Below are positions 15,849 through 24,140 of a stretch of DNA of 41,898 bases, piece after piece. The stretch is from assembly GCA_964628455.1 (NCBI GenBank), contig CAZVPD010000012.1, forward strand, positions 1-41,898, read 5' to 3'. Both the position numbers and the translations under genes were made by a program. This stretch comes from JAQVWU01 sp964628455. GTDB taxonomy: Bacteria; Bacillota; Clostridia; Oscillospirales; CAG-272. A model generated the notes under the pieces. That model worked only from the letters and a program-made list of their open reading frames with translations, was not told where the DNA came from and searched no databases. Each line of letters begins with the position of its first letter. Within the stretch, counting starts at the first letter, position 1.

Positions 15849-16436
15849 ATGGATTTGCTGGATCTTATTTTAATTGCCGTTGCCCTGTCTATGGACGCGT
15901 TTGCGGTTGCTGTCTGCAAGGGGCTTGCGATGCACCGCTTCAAAGCGGTGCATGCCGTGACGGTCGGTCTGTATTTCGGGATCGCACAGGCCGCGATGCC
16001 TGCCGCCGGATATTTTCTCGGAATGAGTTTTGAAGAAAAAATCAGGAAATACGATCACTGGATCGCCTTTGTTCTGCTTTCGCTGATCGGTTTGAAAATG
16101 ATCGCCGAAGTGATAAAAAGCCGCAAAGAATGCGCCGTATGTGAAAAAGATGCCGGTTCGTGCGATACGGGCGTCGGTTTCAGGCAGATGCTGCCGCTTG
16201 CGGTAGCTACAAGCATCGACGCGCTGGCTGTCGGCGTGTCCTTCGCTTTTCTCGGCGTCGATATTTTTCCCGCCGCTTCGTTCATCGGAGGGATCACTTT
16301 TGTGCTGTCGTTTGCCGGTGTCGGCATAGGCAGCTTCTTCGGTTCGCGGTTTCAGAGGACAGCCCAGCTTTCGGGAGGAGTGATCCTGATCTTACTGGGC
16401 GTTAAGATACTGGCCGGGCATCTGGGCGCAGGATAA
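15849..16436 (+). CDS. mntP: manganese efflux pump MntP
   Basis: 195 residues, integral membrane protein with six hydrophobic segments arranged as two related halves. Both halves carry the family's conserved Asp motif: ALSMDAFAVAVCKG near residues 11-24 and ATSIDALAVGVSFAF near 119-133. Exports Mn2+ to prevent toxicity. The cytoplasmic loop between helices 3 and 4 is Cys/Glu/Lys-rich (RKECAVCEKDAGSCD), which is unusual and might bind metal. The ribosome site is poor (AAGGG about 13 bases before the ATG), and the leader can fold, suggesting translational control. It has its own promoter and terminator, so it is monocistronic. Confidence 0.92.
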   Translation: MDLLDLILIAVALSMDAFAVAVCKGLAMHRFKAVHAVTVGLYFGIAQAAMPAAGYFLGMSFEEKIRKYDHWIAFVLLSLIGLKMIAEVIKSRKECAVCEKDAGSCDTGVGFRQMLPLAVATSIDALAVGVSFAFLGVDIFPAASFIGGITFVLSFAGVGIGSFFGSRFQRTAQLSGGVILILLGVKILAGHLGAG

Positions 16437-16463
16437 ATCCCCTGCGGTCCGGACAGGACGTCA

Positions 16464-16499
16464 AAAACAGGGAAGCTGTTATGCCGCCCTGTTTTTTTA
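16464..16499. terminator. bidirectional terminator between mntP and the rhamnosidase gene
   Basis: 9-bp stem AAAACAGGG (16464-16472) / CCCTGTTTT (16487-16495), then further Ts; the A-run on the other side serves the minus strand. It lies between two convergent genes. Confidence 0.82.
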
Positions 16500-16519
16500 A
16501 TGATCGGAACACGATAGGG

Positions 16520-19045
16520 TCAGAGGGCGAACGTATGACTTCCGGCCGTTATTTCCGTTCTTTGATCTCCGAAAACGACTTCGGCGGTCACGCCGAACGG
16601 TATGGTCACGTACAGATAAGTCTTGCCGAAGCGCTTTGCCCAGCGTACGAAAATGTCGCCGCGCGGCGTATCGGCCGAGGCCTGCGCGGAAAGCAGATGT
16701 GACGGCATAAAAGGCTTTATCTGCACGCGTTCGGGCGAAAGGATCTTAATGCCGCACAGGTACGCGTAAAACCAGTACCCGACGGCGCCGTACATCGGGT
16801 GGTCGTGCGAATTCATGCCGGGGTCTTTCTTGAATTCAAAGCGCTCCCAGACGGTCGTCGCTTCGTTCTGAATCATAAAACCGTAGGAAGGATATTCTTC
16901 GCGCGTGATGAGGGTATAAGCGTCGTCGATATAGCCGTATTCGGCAAGCATATCAAAAAGATAGCGCGTGCATAAATTGCCGGTCGTGATTTTATACCCG
17001 CTGTTTATAAGGTCATCCCGCATGACTTTCGCGGCGGCCTGCCTGTTCTCTTCGGGCAGGATACCGAGCCACAGGGCAAAGGCCTGACAGGCCTGCGAAC
17101 CGGTCGCGACGACCGAAGTTTCGCGGTCCAGCCATTTCCGCAGAAAAGCGTCCCGGATCTCTCCGGCAATATGATCCCATTTTTCGCTTTCGTCTTCTTT
17201 GCCCAGAACCGACGCGAAAAGGGAAAGCGTTTTTGCGTTGAAATAGGAGTATCCCGTCGACATCAGGACGCCGGGCGTGCAGGCGGATACGGCGTGTTCG
17301 GGCGTGATGCAGGCGTATGCGGGACCTGCCCAGTCGCCGTAATAGCTGTAATCGACGATCCGGTCCGTGCTTTTTGACAGCAGCAGCTTTTCCCAGGCAG
17401 CCCAGCCGTCGTATCCGTTTTCGATGACCGCGGTATCGCCCGTGCGGATATATGCCTGCAGTCCCGCAACGAGAAAGGATGAACACACAGGATCGGCAGG
17501 CGAACCGCCGAACACGTAGGGCGCCGTGCAGTGTATGGCACCGTCCTTCTCCTGAGAATCGAGTATGTCGCGCACGACTTTCGGGTACAGCCTGCCCGTG
17601 TCGAAGTTATACGGCGTTTCCTCAAACCTTACGGTGGCGTCGTTGAGCCATCCCATGCGCTCGTCGCGCTGCGGACAGTCGGTCAGTATGCTGTGGATAT
17701 TGGCTTTTTCGGTCTGTACGACGTTTTTATGGATCGCATTGATGACAGCGCTGCCGCAGCTGAAAAAGCTGTCGTTTTTGATATCGGTATAGAGTGCGAC
17801 GGCGTAAAGGCTTTCCTTCGGGGGAATGCCTTCCCAGCCCTCGATCTGGGCGTAGCGGAAGCCGTGGTAGGTGAACCGGGGCTGCCATATCTCCGGGTCG
17901 CTGCCGTCGCCCGCCGCGATATAGGTGTCCGTGCATTTGGCTTCGCGAAGCGTCGCGGTATAAAGTGTGCCGTCCTCGTCGAGGAATTCATGGCAGGTGA
18001 TGCGGATGGCCTGACCGCGCTTCATTTCCGGCAGGCGGATACGCGGCACCCCCGCGATGTTCTGTCCGAAATCGGCCGTATACACTCCGGGTTTGGGGGA
18101 GAAAACAGACTGCGCGGGGTATATTTCCTTTTCGGCGATGGGCTCGAGAGCCTGGGGTAGCATGCGGACGCAGGGGGCGGGGACGGTTATCACGGGTTTC
18201 ACCGCGCCGGAGACGGCGCGCGCGTCATAGGTTTCGCCGTCGTACAGGTCGTTCATCTGAATCGGACCGTGCGCCCATGTCCAGTCGGGTCCCGTAGTGA
18301 TCCGTTCCGACGTCCCGTCGAGGTATTTTATGTCGAAAGCGGCGGCAAGCTGGGGGATGCCGAAAAATTCGATTTTTCTGTCTGGTGTGTTTGCCTTGAT
18401 AAAATTACTCTGAATGCGCCGCCATCCGTCGCCGACAATGATCTCGATGTCGTTTTCGCCTTCGCGGAAAGCGGAAATTTCCGGCGTGACCGTGTAATAG
18501 CAGGTCTTCGCGTAATTCGAATGGGCGGGCGACATCACCGAAAGGTCGGTTTCTGATCCGTTTACATAAACTTTCTGATATCCGATCCCGCAGACGTAAG
18601 CGCAAGCGGATGCGATTTTTCCGGCAGCTCTGAAATGTTTTTTAAAATAGACGGCCTTTCGCGGCTCGTCCTCGGAGGCGGCTATCCAGTTCGCGTTTTC
18701 CGGATGATCCCAGAGGGGGAAAACTCCGTTATAGAAATGATCCGAAGCCGTTTCGCTTTCGTTCCCGCGGTCGTCGCGCAGCGTGATATGCACGTTTATT
18801 CTTTCTCCGCACGGAAGAGCTTCTCCGGCATAAACAGCTTCCTGAGACGGTGAATCGGTCCAGCCGCTTTGCCACAGAACTTGTTTGCCGCACTGGATCT
18901 CTATCCGGTAAGCGCTCTGGCCGGCGCTGCCTGTATCGTTCACGGCTGCCCAGGAGATGACGGGTTTCGGGCCGGCCGATATTCTGAAGGCGCTGCCGCC
19001 GCGCAGCAGTCCCCTGTCGATGCGTATTTTCGTTGGTCTGAACAT
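16520..19045 (-). CDS. alpha-L-rhamnosidase, GH78
   Basis: 841 residues, no signal peptide, so it acts on imported rhamnosides. N-terminal beta-sandwich domains (about 1-330) include an Ig-like opening. The (alpha/alpha)6 catalytic barrel follows (about 430-770). The GH78 signature DCPQRDERMGW is at 456-466, with E462 as the likely general acid. The second catalytic glutamate is E734 in EATTVWERFE. A C-terminal beta domain (about 770-841) closes the protein. It lies 40 bp downstream of a rhamnose-isomerase-like TIM-barrel gene in the same operon, which fits release and then isomerisation of L-rhamnose. GAGG ribosome site about 10 bases before the ATG. Confidence 0.93.
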   Translation of the reverse strand: MFRPTKIRIDRGLLRGGSAFRISAGPKPVISWAAVNDTGSAGQSAYRIEIQCGKQVLWQSGWTDSPSQEAVYAGEALPCGERINVHITLRDDRGNESETASDHFYNGVFPLWDHPENANWIAASEDEPRKAVYFKKHFRAAGKIASACAYVCGIGYQKVYVNGSETDLSVMSPAHSNYAKTCYYTVTPEISAFREGENDIEIIVGDGWRRIQSNFIKANTPDRKIEFFGIPQLAAAFDIKYLDGTSERITTGPDWTWAHGPIQMNDLYDGETYDARAVSGAVKPVITVPAPCVRMLPQALEPIAEKEIYPAQSVFSPKPGVYTADFGQNIAGVPRIRLPEMKRGQAIRITCHEFLDEDGTLYTATLREAKCTDTYIAAGDGSDPEIWQPRFTYHGFRYAQIEGWEGIPPKESLYAVALYTDIKNDSFFSCGSAVINAIHKNVVQTEKANIHSILTDCPQRDERMGWLNDATVRFEETPYNFDTGRLYPKVVRDILDSQEKDGAIHCTAPYVFGGSPADPVCSSFLVAGLQAYIRTGDTAVIENGYDGWAAWEKLLLSKSTDRIVDYSYYGDWAGPAYACITPEHAVSACTPGVLMSTGYSYFNAKTLSLFASVLGKEDESEKWDHIAGEIRDAFLRKWLDRETSVVATGSQACQAFALWLGILPEENRQAAAKVMRDDLINSGYKITTGNLCTRYLFDMLAEYGYIDDAYTLITREEYPSYGFMIQNEATTVWERFEFKKDPGMNSHDHPMYGAVGYWFYAYLCGIKILSPERVQIKPFMPSHLLSAQASADTPRGDIFVRWAKRFGKTYLYVTIPFGVTAEVVFGDQRTEITAGSHTFAL

Positions 19046-19085
19046 GTTTATGATACCTCGGATGTTTTATTGTTTCGGCCTTGAA

Positions 19086-20066
19086 TCATCGGAGAGTCCC
19101 GAACATGATTTCGCGCATATACGCGGTGGACCCGACCGCGTCGTTTGAGTCCAGGATTGCCTGCATGCGGTTCATATCGATCCTGTCCGCCAGCTGTTCG
19201 AAGGTGCGCATCCACAAAATCGTCTGTTCGACCGCGTCGCGGCTGTCCTCGCGGTAGGGGTACTGGTCGGTCGAGATATACCCCGTATAATTCAGCTTTT
19301 TGAGCCAGTAGAACATTTCGATGTATTCGATCGTATGGAGCGATCCCGCGATCATATCGTCGTCCCATAGCTTCCAGTTGTCGTTCATATGGAAATGGAA
19401 CATGCGTCCCCGGCTCATGGCCGCGCAGACGGCTTCCGAGACGTTTTCATAGGCTTCAAAGGAATGTCCGACATCGATCGTGATGCCCATATTCGGCATG
19501 CCGCTTTCGGTGATAAGCGTCAGCGCGGACCATACATTCGGAATAAAGCAGTGGCAGCGGGGTTCCTTTGGTTTGTATTCGAGGGACATCCTGATATCCG
19601 GCGCGGCAGCGCAGCACTCCGTCAGCCCTTCCAGCAGCCATTTGTATGCGCTGACATAATCGGCCTGAAGGGGGTAGTCGTAGCCGTCCTGTCCGTTCCA
19701 CAGGCTGATGGTGTCGCAGCCGAGTTCGCGGGCGAACGCCGCCATATCCAGTGTTTCCTTCACAGCCAGCCGGCGTATGGAGGCGTCGGTCGACGTGAAC
19801 GCGCCTTTGCCCCAGTGTTTCGTGCCGAAATGATCGGGTATGATCGCGACGGCTTTGAATCCGTACTGCTTCTGCAGATCCGTGACCCGATGGATGGTTT
19901 TATCCGAGACGTGCCAGTTGCCTATATACTCGACGCCGGTGACCCCTTTTATCGATGCGACGCGTTCGAAAAGTTCCGGGATCTCGAATTTGCGGCCGTA
20001 GCCTCCCGTCATATATCTGTCGGAACACTGCCCGACGTTTCCGAGTATAATCGAATGTTTCAGCAT
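19086..20066 (-). CDS. sugar isomerase-type TIM barrel, likely L-rhamnose isomerase-like
   Basis: 326 residues of the xylose-isomerase-like TIM-barrel (AP endonuclease 2) superfamily. Metal-ligand candidates sit on successive strands: E163 (SLEYKPKEPR), D198 (TIDVGHSFE), H224 or H226 (FHFHMNDN), D267 (STDQYP). SLWNGQDGYDYPLQ (121-134) resembles the substrate loop of the RhaI type of L-rhamnose isomerase. The pairing with an alpha-L-rhamnosidase 40 bp downstream supports rhamnose to rhamnulose conversion, but other ketose/aldose pairs or an epimerase role are possible. Strong AAGGAG ribosome site. Promoter at 20101-20129, divergent from the beta-propeller gene. Rhamnulokinase and aldolase genes are not in the window. 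Confidence 0.82.
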   Translation of the reverse strand: MLKHSIILGNVGQCSDRYMTGGYGRKFEIPELFERVASIKGVTGVEYIGNWHVSDKTIHRVTDLQKQYGFKAVAIIPDHFGTKHWGKGAFTSTDASIRRLAVKETLDMAAFARELGCDTISLWNGQDGYDYPLQADYVSAYKWLLEGLTECCAAAPDIRMSLEYKPKEPRCHCFIPNVWSALTLITESGMPNMGITIDVGHSFEAYENVSEAVCAAMSRGRMFHFHMNDNWKLWDDDMIAGSLHTIEYIEMFYWLKKLNYTGYISTDQYPYREDSRDAVEQTILWMRTFEQLADRIDMNRMQAILDSNDAVGSTAYMREIMFGTLR

Positions 20067-20100
20067 AGAAATAACTCCTTTTTGATATGATATTGTCCTA

Positions 20101-20129
20101 ATGATAGCAAAAAAACAACCTTAAGTCAA
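20101..20129 (-). promoter_or_regulatory. promoter of the isomerase-rhamnosidase operon
   Basis: Minus strand TTGACT (20129-20124), 17-base spacer, TATCAT (20106-20101). Confidence 0.82.
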
Positions 20130-20147
20130 TGCATATCGCAAATAATA

Positions 20148-20176
20148 TTGACATATGTCCGCGTTCATGTTAAAAT
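20148..20176 (+). promoter_or_regulatory. promoter of the PL22-like gene
   Basis: TTGACA (20148-20153), 17-base spacer, TAAAAT (20171-20176). Its -35 box and that of the divergent operon form an inverted repeat with 18 bases between them, suggesting joint control. Confidence 0.82.
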
Positions 20177-20236
20177 AAGCGCAGTTGCCGGCAGAATGAG
20201 GGCCGGATATCTTGCTGCGGAAAGCCGGATCAAATC

Positions 20237-21388
20237 ATGAACGGGTTGCAAAAACCGCGTGTGATCACGCCCGATGACGAATACCATTATTTCTTTGCTT
20301 ATTATGATCTGCAGCCTTACAACGCCGAAAACAGATATCATCTCGCGCACAGGGTCCGTTTTGCGGACCGGCTGCCCGGACCGGGGGATATCTGCGAGCT
20401 GGGCTGTATCGGTCCGGACGGCGGTTTTTTAAAGTTCGCCGAGACCGGCGCCTGGAATTTCCAGCAGGGCGCCCAGCTGCAGTGGAATCCGGCAGATCCG
20501 TCCGAAGTGATCTATAACACATGCGGCGGGGAAAACGGCCACCGGGTTGTCATACAGAACATCATGACCGGGGAGAAGAGGACCGCCGGGCGCGCCGTCG
20601 CGAATGTTTCGCCCTGCGGCAGGTGGGGCCTCGGGATCAATTTCAGCCGCGTTTATGATTTTCGCCCGGGTTACGGCTACGCCGGCAGGCCCGATACGTT
20701 TTACAGCCGGCCTCAGCCCGACGGAGACGGTGTGTTTCTGATCGACCTGGAGAGCGGGGATGACCGGCTGATCATCAGCTTCCGGCGTATAGCCGAAGAA
20801 TTTTATAATGAAAATGTCGGCGATGACAAACTCACGGTCAACCACATCACGTTCGCCCCGGACTCGGAACGGTTTATGTTTCTGGTGCGCAACACCCCGA
20901 AAGCCGGCAGAGGATGGAGCACGCTGCTTGCGACCTCCGACAGAGAGGGCAATATGCGCCGTCTTCTCGACTACACCATGGTTTCGCACTACAACTGGCG
21001 CGACAGCGGTCACCTGCTTGCCTACTGCCGCGTGGACGGGTCGGACGGCCTTTATCTGCTGGATGACGCGGCCGATGTTTCCGCCGGAAAAAACACGGCG
21101 AAGAGATTTGAATCCCACTGCTTCGATGCGGACCTTCACTGCATCTGGTCGCCCGACCGCAGGTATATCCTCGGCGATTCTTATCCGGACGCCGAAGGTT
21201 TCCGACCCCTGTATCTGTATGACACGAAAACTGCGGAAGAAAAGCTGCTCCTGCGTTCCTATTCGCCGAATCCGGAGGTCATCGATGTGCGCTGCGATCT
21301 CCATGCCCGCTGGAGCAGGGACGGCAGACTCATATCGTTCGACGGTTTCAGGGACGGCAAACGGTGTATCTATGAAATCAGCCTGTGA
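20237..21388 (+). CDS. beta-propeller protein resembling oligogalacturonate lyase (PL22)
   Basis: 383 residues, no signal peptide. Repeated blade motifs ending in WNPxDP, FAPDSERF, WSPDRRYI and WSRDGRL indicate a seven-bladed TolB/WD40-like propeller. Histidines open successive blades: H203 (VNHITFAPD), H251 (SHYNWRD), H301 (LHCIWSPD) and H356 (DLHARWSRD). That layout matches the manganese-binding histidines of PL22 oligogalacturonate lyases. NFSRVYDFRPGYGYAG (135-150) is a strongly conserved-looking block. Divergently transcribed from the rhamnosidase operon with a shared control region. A role in breaking down rhamnogalacturonan-type oligosaccharides would fit, but the lyase activity is inference; a non-catalytic propeller is possible. 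Weak ribosome site. Confidence 0.68.
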   Translation: MNGLQKPRVITPDDEYHYFFAYYDLQPYNAENRYHLAHRVRFADRLPGPGDICELGCIGPDGGFLKFAETGAWNFQQGAQLQWNPADPSEVIYNTCGGENGHRVVIQNIMTGEKRTAGRAVANVSPCGRWGLGINFSRVYDFRPGYGYAGRPDTFYSRPQPDGDGVFLIDLESGDDRLIISFRRIAEEFYNENVGDDKLTVNHITFAPDSERFMFLVRNTPKAGRGWSTLLATSDREGNMRRLLDYTMVSHYNWRDSGHLLAYCRVDGSDGLYLLDDAADVSAGKNTAKRFESHCFDADLHCIWSPDRRYILGDSYPDAEGFRPLYLYDTKTAEEKLLLRSYSPNPEVIDVRCDLHARWSRDGRLISFDGFRDGKRCIYEISL

Positions 21389-21397
21389 TATATGCAG

Positions 21398-21431
21398 AAT
21401 GCACATAATGTGTCCCCGCATAATGTGCATT
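21398..21431 (+). other. stem-loop after the PL22-like gene
   Basis: 9-bp inverted repeat AATGCACAT (21398-21406) / ATGTGCATT (21423-21431). No T-run follows, so it is at best a weak terminator; it sits 8 bases before the tRNA promoter. Confidence 0.4.
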
Positions 21432-21438
21432 TAGTATA

Positions 21439-21467
21439 TTGATATTTTATGCTTTATATGTTATAAT
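21439..21467 (+). promoter_or_regulatory. promoter of tRNA-Trp
   Basis: TTGATA (21439-21444), 17-base spacer, TATAAT (21462-21467). The transcript would start about 48 bases before the tRNA. Confidence 0.82.
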
Positions 21468-21521
21468 AGCTGAGCGATTCGTGTGAGATGACGATTACCG
21501 CAGGATAAGCAAAATCAATGA

Positions 21522-21597
21522 AGGGGCATAGCTCAGCTGGTAGAGCAGCGGTCTCCAAAACCGCGTGTCGTGAGTTCGAATCTTACTACCCCTGCCA
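21522..21597 (+). tRNA. tRNA-Trp (anticodon CCA)
   Basis: 76 bases with encoded 3' CCA. The anticodon stem GCGGT/ACCGC holds the loop CTCCAAA, giving anticodon CCA (Trp, UGG). The D-arm is GCTC...GAGC, and the T-arm GTGAG-TTCGAAT-CTTAC has one G-T pair. The acceptor stem AGGGGCA / TACCCCT has a C6-A67 mismatch where a T-A pair is usual in this tRNA. A hairpin follows at once, and a CotH-family gene lies 116 bp downstream with no clear promoter of its own. Confidence 0.95.
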
Positions 21598-21600
21598 ACC

Positions 21601-21638
21601 AAGAACGCTCTTTTGTCTTCCGACAAAAGGGCGTTCTT
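21601..21638 (+). terminator. long hairpin after tRNA-Trp
   Basis: 17-bp stem (21601-21617 with 21622-21638) with one G-T pair and a TTCC loop. Only a short T-run at the end, so termination may be partial, letting some transcripts continue into the CotH gene. Confidence 0.65.
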
Positions 21639-21713
21639 TAAATCGATTGAACGGAGTGAACGGACAGGGCGGGACAGACGATTTGCCGGACCGCCCGCGA
21701 AAGGAAGTTTTGA

Positions 21714-23831
21714 ATGACCGTAAAGAAATTTTTACCGGCTGCCGCGCTTTTATTGTTCTGCGCTTTTCTGCTTTCGGGGTGTTCTGCCGGGAATGTTCCG
21801 GGAGATACCGCTGCCGCACCGGATCCGGCCGGCGTGTCCGAGTCTGTACAGAAGCAGATCCTCGGCACGGAGCCCGGGCGGGAAATCGATCTGACGGGTG
21901 ACGGCACCGTGATCTGTTACGAGCCCAATTCCTCCGCCGCAGGATATATCGTCGGGGAGACCCGGCAGGAAATGACCGACGCGGATCAACGGGCCTCCGA
22001 AGTGAAGGCCGCGGCGAATCTCGGTTATCGGTTTATCGGGTGGAGCGACGGAAAAAAAGACCCTGTACGCTCGGGCGATACGGCCGCCGAAAGCCGCGTG
22101 ATCACCGCGATTTTCGATTACGAATTTTTCGAGATGGCCGTATTGTCGATAAGAACAGAAACCGGCGGCGATGTCGAATCTAAAACGGAATATATCGGCG
22201 CGGAATTTGATCTCTATAATGCAGGCGGATACGATTTTTCCGGGATCAAAGCGGGGATACGCGGGAGGGGGAACAACACCTGGGGTTACCCGAAAAAATC
22301 CTATAAGCTCGATCTGGACGATAAGATGAATCTGCTCGGGATCGGCAGGGGCGAAGCGAAAAAATGGGTTCTGCTGGCCAATGTGTGCGATCAGTCCCTG
22401 CTTCGCAATCATATTGCGTTTGAATTTGCCCGCAGTCTGGACGGGATAGCGTTTGCACCCGCGTCCGTGTCGGTCGAAGTCTATCTCAACGGCGAATACC
22501 GCGGGGTCTATCTGCTTGCCGAGGAGATCGGCGTAAACGAAAACCGTGTGGCTGTCAGCGAAGAGAAAATCAATAAGGATACCGATATCGGTTATCTGGT
22601 CGAGATGACGTTCAATGCGGCCGAACCGACGTTTACCGCTGCGGAAAGACTTTTTCAGGTACACAACGACCTTTCGGATGACGAAGGGATAAAAAACAGG
22701 CAGATCGCTTATATATCGGGGTTTATCGAACAATGCTGGGCTGCCGTGAAGTCGGGCAGCCGGGATGAGATCGAAGCTTTAATCGATCTGGATTCGCTGG
22801 CCGACACGTATCTGGTCGAGGAAGTGCTCAAAAATCTCGATGTCGGCTACGACAGCTTTTATTTATATAAAGACAAAGGCGGAAAGCTCTGCTTCGGTCC
22901 CCTGTGGGATTTCGACCTTTCTCAGGGCAACGCCAATGAAGGCTGCGAATTCTATACGGATCTCTACGCCTCCGAAAATCTGAAGTTCCAGAGCAATCAG
23001 TGGTATTATACGATGATGGACTTTGAATGGTTCAGAGCTCTTATCCTGGACAGATGGAACGAAGTCAAAGACCGGACCGACGCGCTGCCCTCTCTCGTGC
23101 TGAAGACAGCCCGGGAGTACGGGCGTTCATTCAGCCGTAATTTCGAAAAATGGCAGATATTCGGAACAAGCCAGAACCGTGAGACCGAGTATATCACTTC
23201 GCTCGGGACATACGGGGAACATTCTGAATATCTCGCGGAATGGATCCGGAACAGGGTCGCATGGATCGACGATTTTATCCGTACGGACGATTACATGAGC
23301 GGGGGGAACGGCAGCCGTCCGGCTTACGCGAATGCCCCGTCGTCCGCTTACGGGAACGGCCTGACCGAAGAGATCATGACGGGATACAGCCCGCTGAACG
23401 ACAAGATCCTGCCGGATTCGGTTGCCGGCAGCGCCGAGGGGTTTCCCGGCGAACAGGCGGGAAACGCCTTTGACGCGATTGAATCCACAAAATATTGTTT
23501 TGTCTGTGACGGCGAGGCGGTCGTCACTTTCGGGATGTCCGAAAGCGTTGCGGTGTCGGCCTATGTGTTTCAGACCGCAAATGACACCGAAAGTTATCCG
23601 GAACGAAATCCGGATCGGTGGGTGATCTACGGTTCAAACGACAAAGAAGCCGAAAAAAACAGCGCCTGGAACATCCTGTCGCGTTCATCCGCGCTTGAAG
23701 CGGGCATGGGCGGTTACAACTACGTTTATTACGGCGTCAAAGTCGAAGATCCGGCGAGTTATTCGTATTATAAGATCGTCATTACGTCGTTCAATACGCT
23801 GCAGTTTTCGGAATTTATCCTTTACGGATAA
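21714..23831 (+). CDS. CotH-kinase-family surface lipoprotein with discoidin-like tail
   Basis: 705 residues. Signal peptide with lipobox LSG-C23. Residues about 60-136 resemble an InlB B-type repeat (VICYEP...AAANLGYRFIGWSDG...ITAIFDY). A CotH kinase domain (PF08757) follows, about 138-490. Its markers are GIRGRGNNTWGYPKKSYKLDL, WVLLANVCDQSLLRNHIAFEFAR, YLNGEYRGVYLLAEEIGVNENRV and the catalytic-type GPLWDFDLSQGN. The C-terminus (about 580-705) looks like an F5/8-type carbohydrate-binding module: WVIYGSNDKEAEKNSAWNIL, then YYKIVITSFNTLQFSEFILYG. CotH proteins are atypical protein kinases. In non-spore contexts they appear on surface proteins of gut and rumen Clostridia, so a role in surface or cellulosome-like assemblies is possible. 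Ribosome site AAAGGAAG. Confidence 0.88.
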   Translation: MTVKKFLPAAALLLFCAFLLSGCSAGNVPGDTAAAPDPAGVSESVQKQILGTEPGREIDLTGDGTVICYEPNSSAAGYIVGETRQEMTDADQRASEVKAAANLGYRFIGWSDGKKDPVRSGDTAAESRVITAIFDYEFFEMAVLSIRTETGGDVESKTEYIGAEFDLYNAGGYDFSGIKAGIRGRGNNTWGYPKKSYKLDLDDKMNLLGIGRGEAKKWVLLANVCDQSLLRNHIAFEFARSLDGIAFAPASVSVEVYLNGEYRGVYLLAEEIGVNENRVAVSEEKINKDTDIGYLVEMTFNAAEPTFTAAERLFQVHNDLSDDEGIKNRQIAYISGFIEQCWAAVKSGSRDEIEALIDLDSLADTYLVEEVLKNLDVGYDSFYLYKDKGGKLCFGPLWDFDLSQGNANEGCEFYTDLYASENLKFQSNQWYYTMMDFEWFRALILDRWNEVKDRTDALPSLVLKTAREYGRSFSRNFEKWQIFGTSQNRETEYITSLGTYGEHSEYLAEWIRNRVAWIDDFIRTDDYMSGGNGSRPAYANAPSSAYGNGLTEEIMTGYSPLNDKILPDSVAGSAEGFPGEQAGNAFDAIESTKYCFVCDGEAVVTFGMSESVAVSAYVFQTANDTESYPERNPDRWVIYGSNDKEAEKNSAWNILSRSSALEAGMGGYNYVYYGVKVEDPASYSYYKIVITSFNTLQFSEFILYG

Positions 23832-23839
23832 GCCGGCTT

Positions 23840-23883
23840 TGTATAAATATGCATTATAAATGCATAAAGTGTATAAACATACA
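23840..23883. promoter_or_regulatory. upstream cluster of ARG-box-like palindromes
   Basis: Three dyads: TGTATAAATATGCA (23840-23853), ATGCATT-ATA-AATGCAT (23849-23865) and TGTATAAACATACA (23870-23883). The third differs from the promoter-proximal box at 24025 by one base. Centres are about 10.5 and 19.5 bp apart, near whole helical turns. Confidence 0.55.
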
Positions 23884-24024
23884 AACCGCACAATCCGGGA
23901 TTGAACCGGCGCTTCAAAGAAATCGCATGCTTTAACGCTATGACCCATAAGATACCACAGTATTCCATGCGGATCCTACCCGCCGCCGGGCGGCGGGACG
24001 GTCGGATAACGATCACAATAAAAC

Positions 24025-24038
24025 TGTATAAAAATACA
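24025..24038. promoter_or_regulatory. ARG box upstream of the argG -35
   Basis: TGTATAAAAATACA, matching the arrangement TGnATnnnnnATnCA of ArgR/AhrC operators. It lies 19 bases before the -35 hexamer. Confidence 0.72.
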
Positions 24039-24057
24039 TTTTTGTTTAAATTGCCTA

Positions 24058-24086
24058 TTGCAATTTCCCATTAACGGGTTTATAAT
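24058..24086 (+). promoter_or_regulatory. argG promoter
   Basis: TTGCAA (24058-24063), 17-base spacer, TATAAT (24081-24086). Start near 24093. Confidence 0.85.
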
Positions 24087-24096
24087 AGCATTATCC

Positions 24097-24110
24097 CGTA
24101 TAAAAATACA
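24097..24110. promoter_or_regulatory. ARG box at the argG transcription start
   Basis: CGTATAAAAATACA, identical to the box at 24025 in 13 of 14 positions. It covers about +4 to +18, where bound ArgR would block initiation. Centre-to-centre distance to the first box is 72 bp. Confidence 0.72.
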
Positions 24111-24140
24111 TCCAACGAATATAAAGGAGTCTTCCGCATC

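Larger units (their letters stand above)
23832..24140. promoter_or_regulatory. argG control region
   Basis: No gene is seen in these 309 bases. They hold two groups of ArgR-type palindromes (23840-23883 and 24025-24110) and the argG promoter. The stretch between the two groups is GC-richer and has no recognisable site. Confidence 0.7.

Noticed and set aside
24025..24110. T-box or other leader RNA before argG
   Set aside because: The transcript leader is only about 48 bases; the repeats are DNA palindromes, better explained as ArgR sites.
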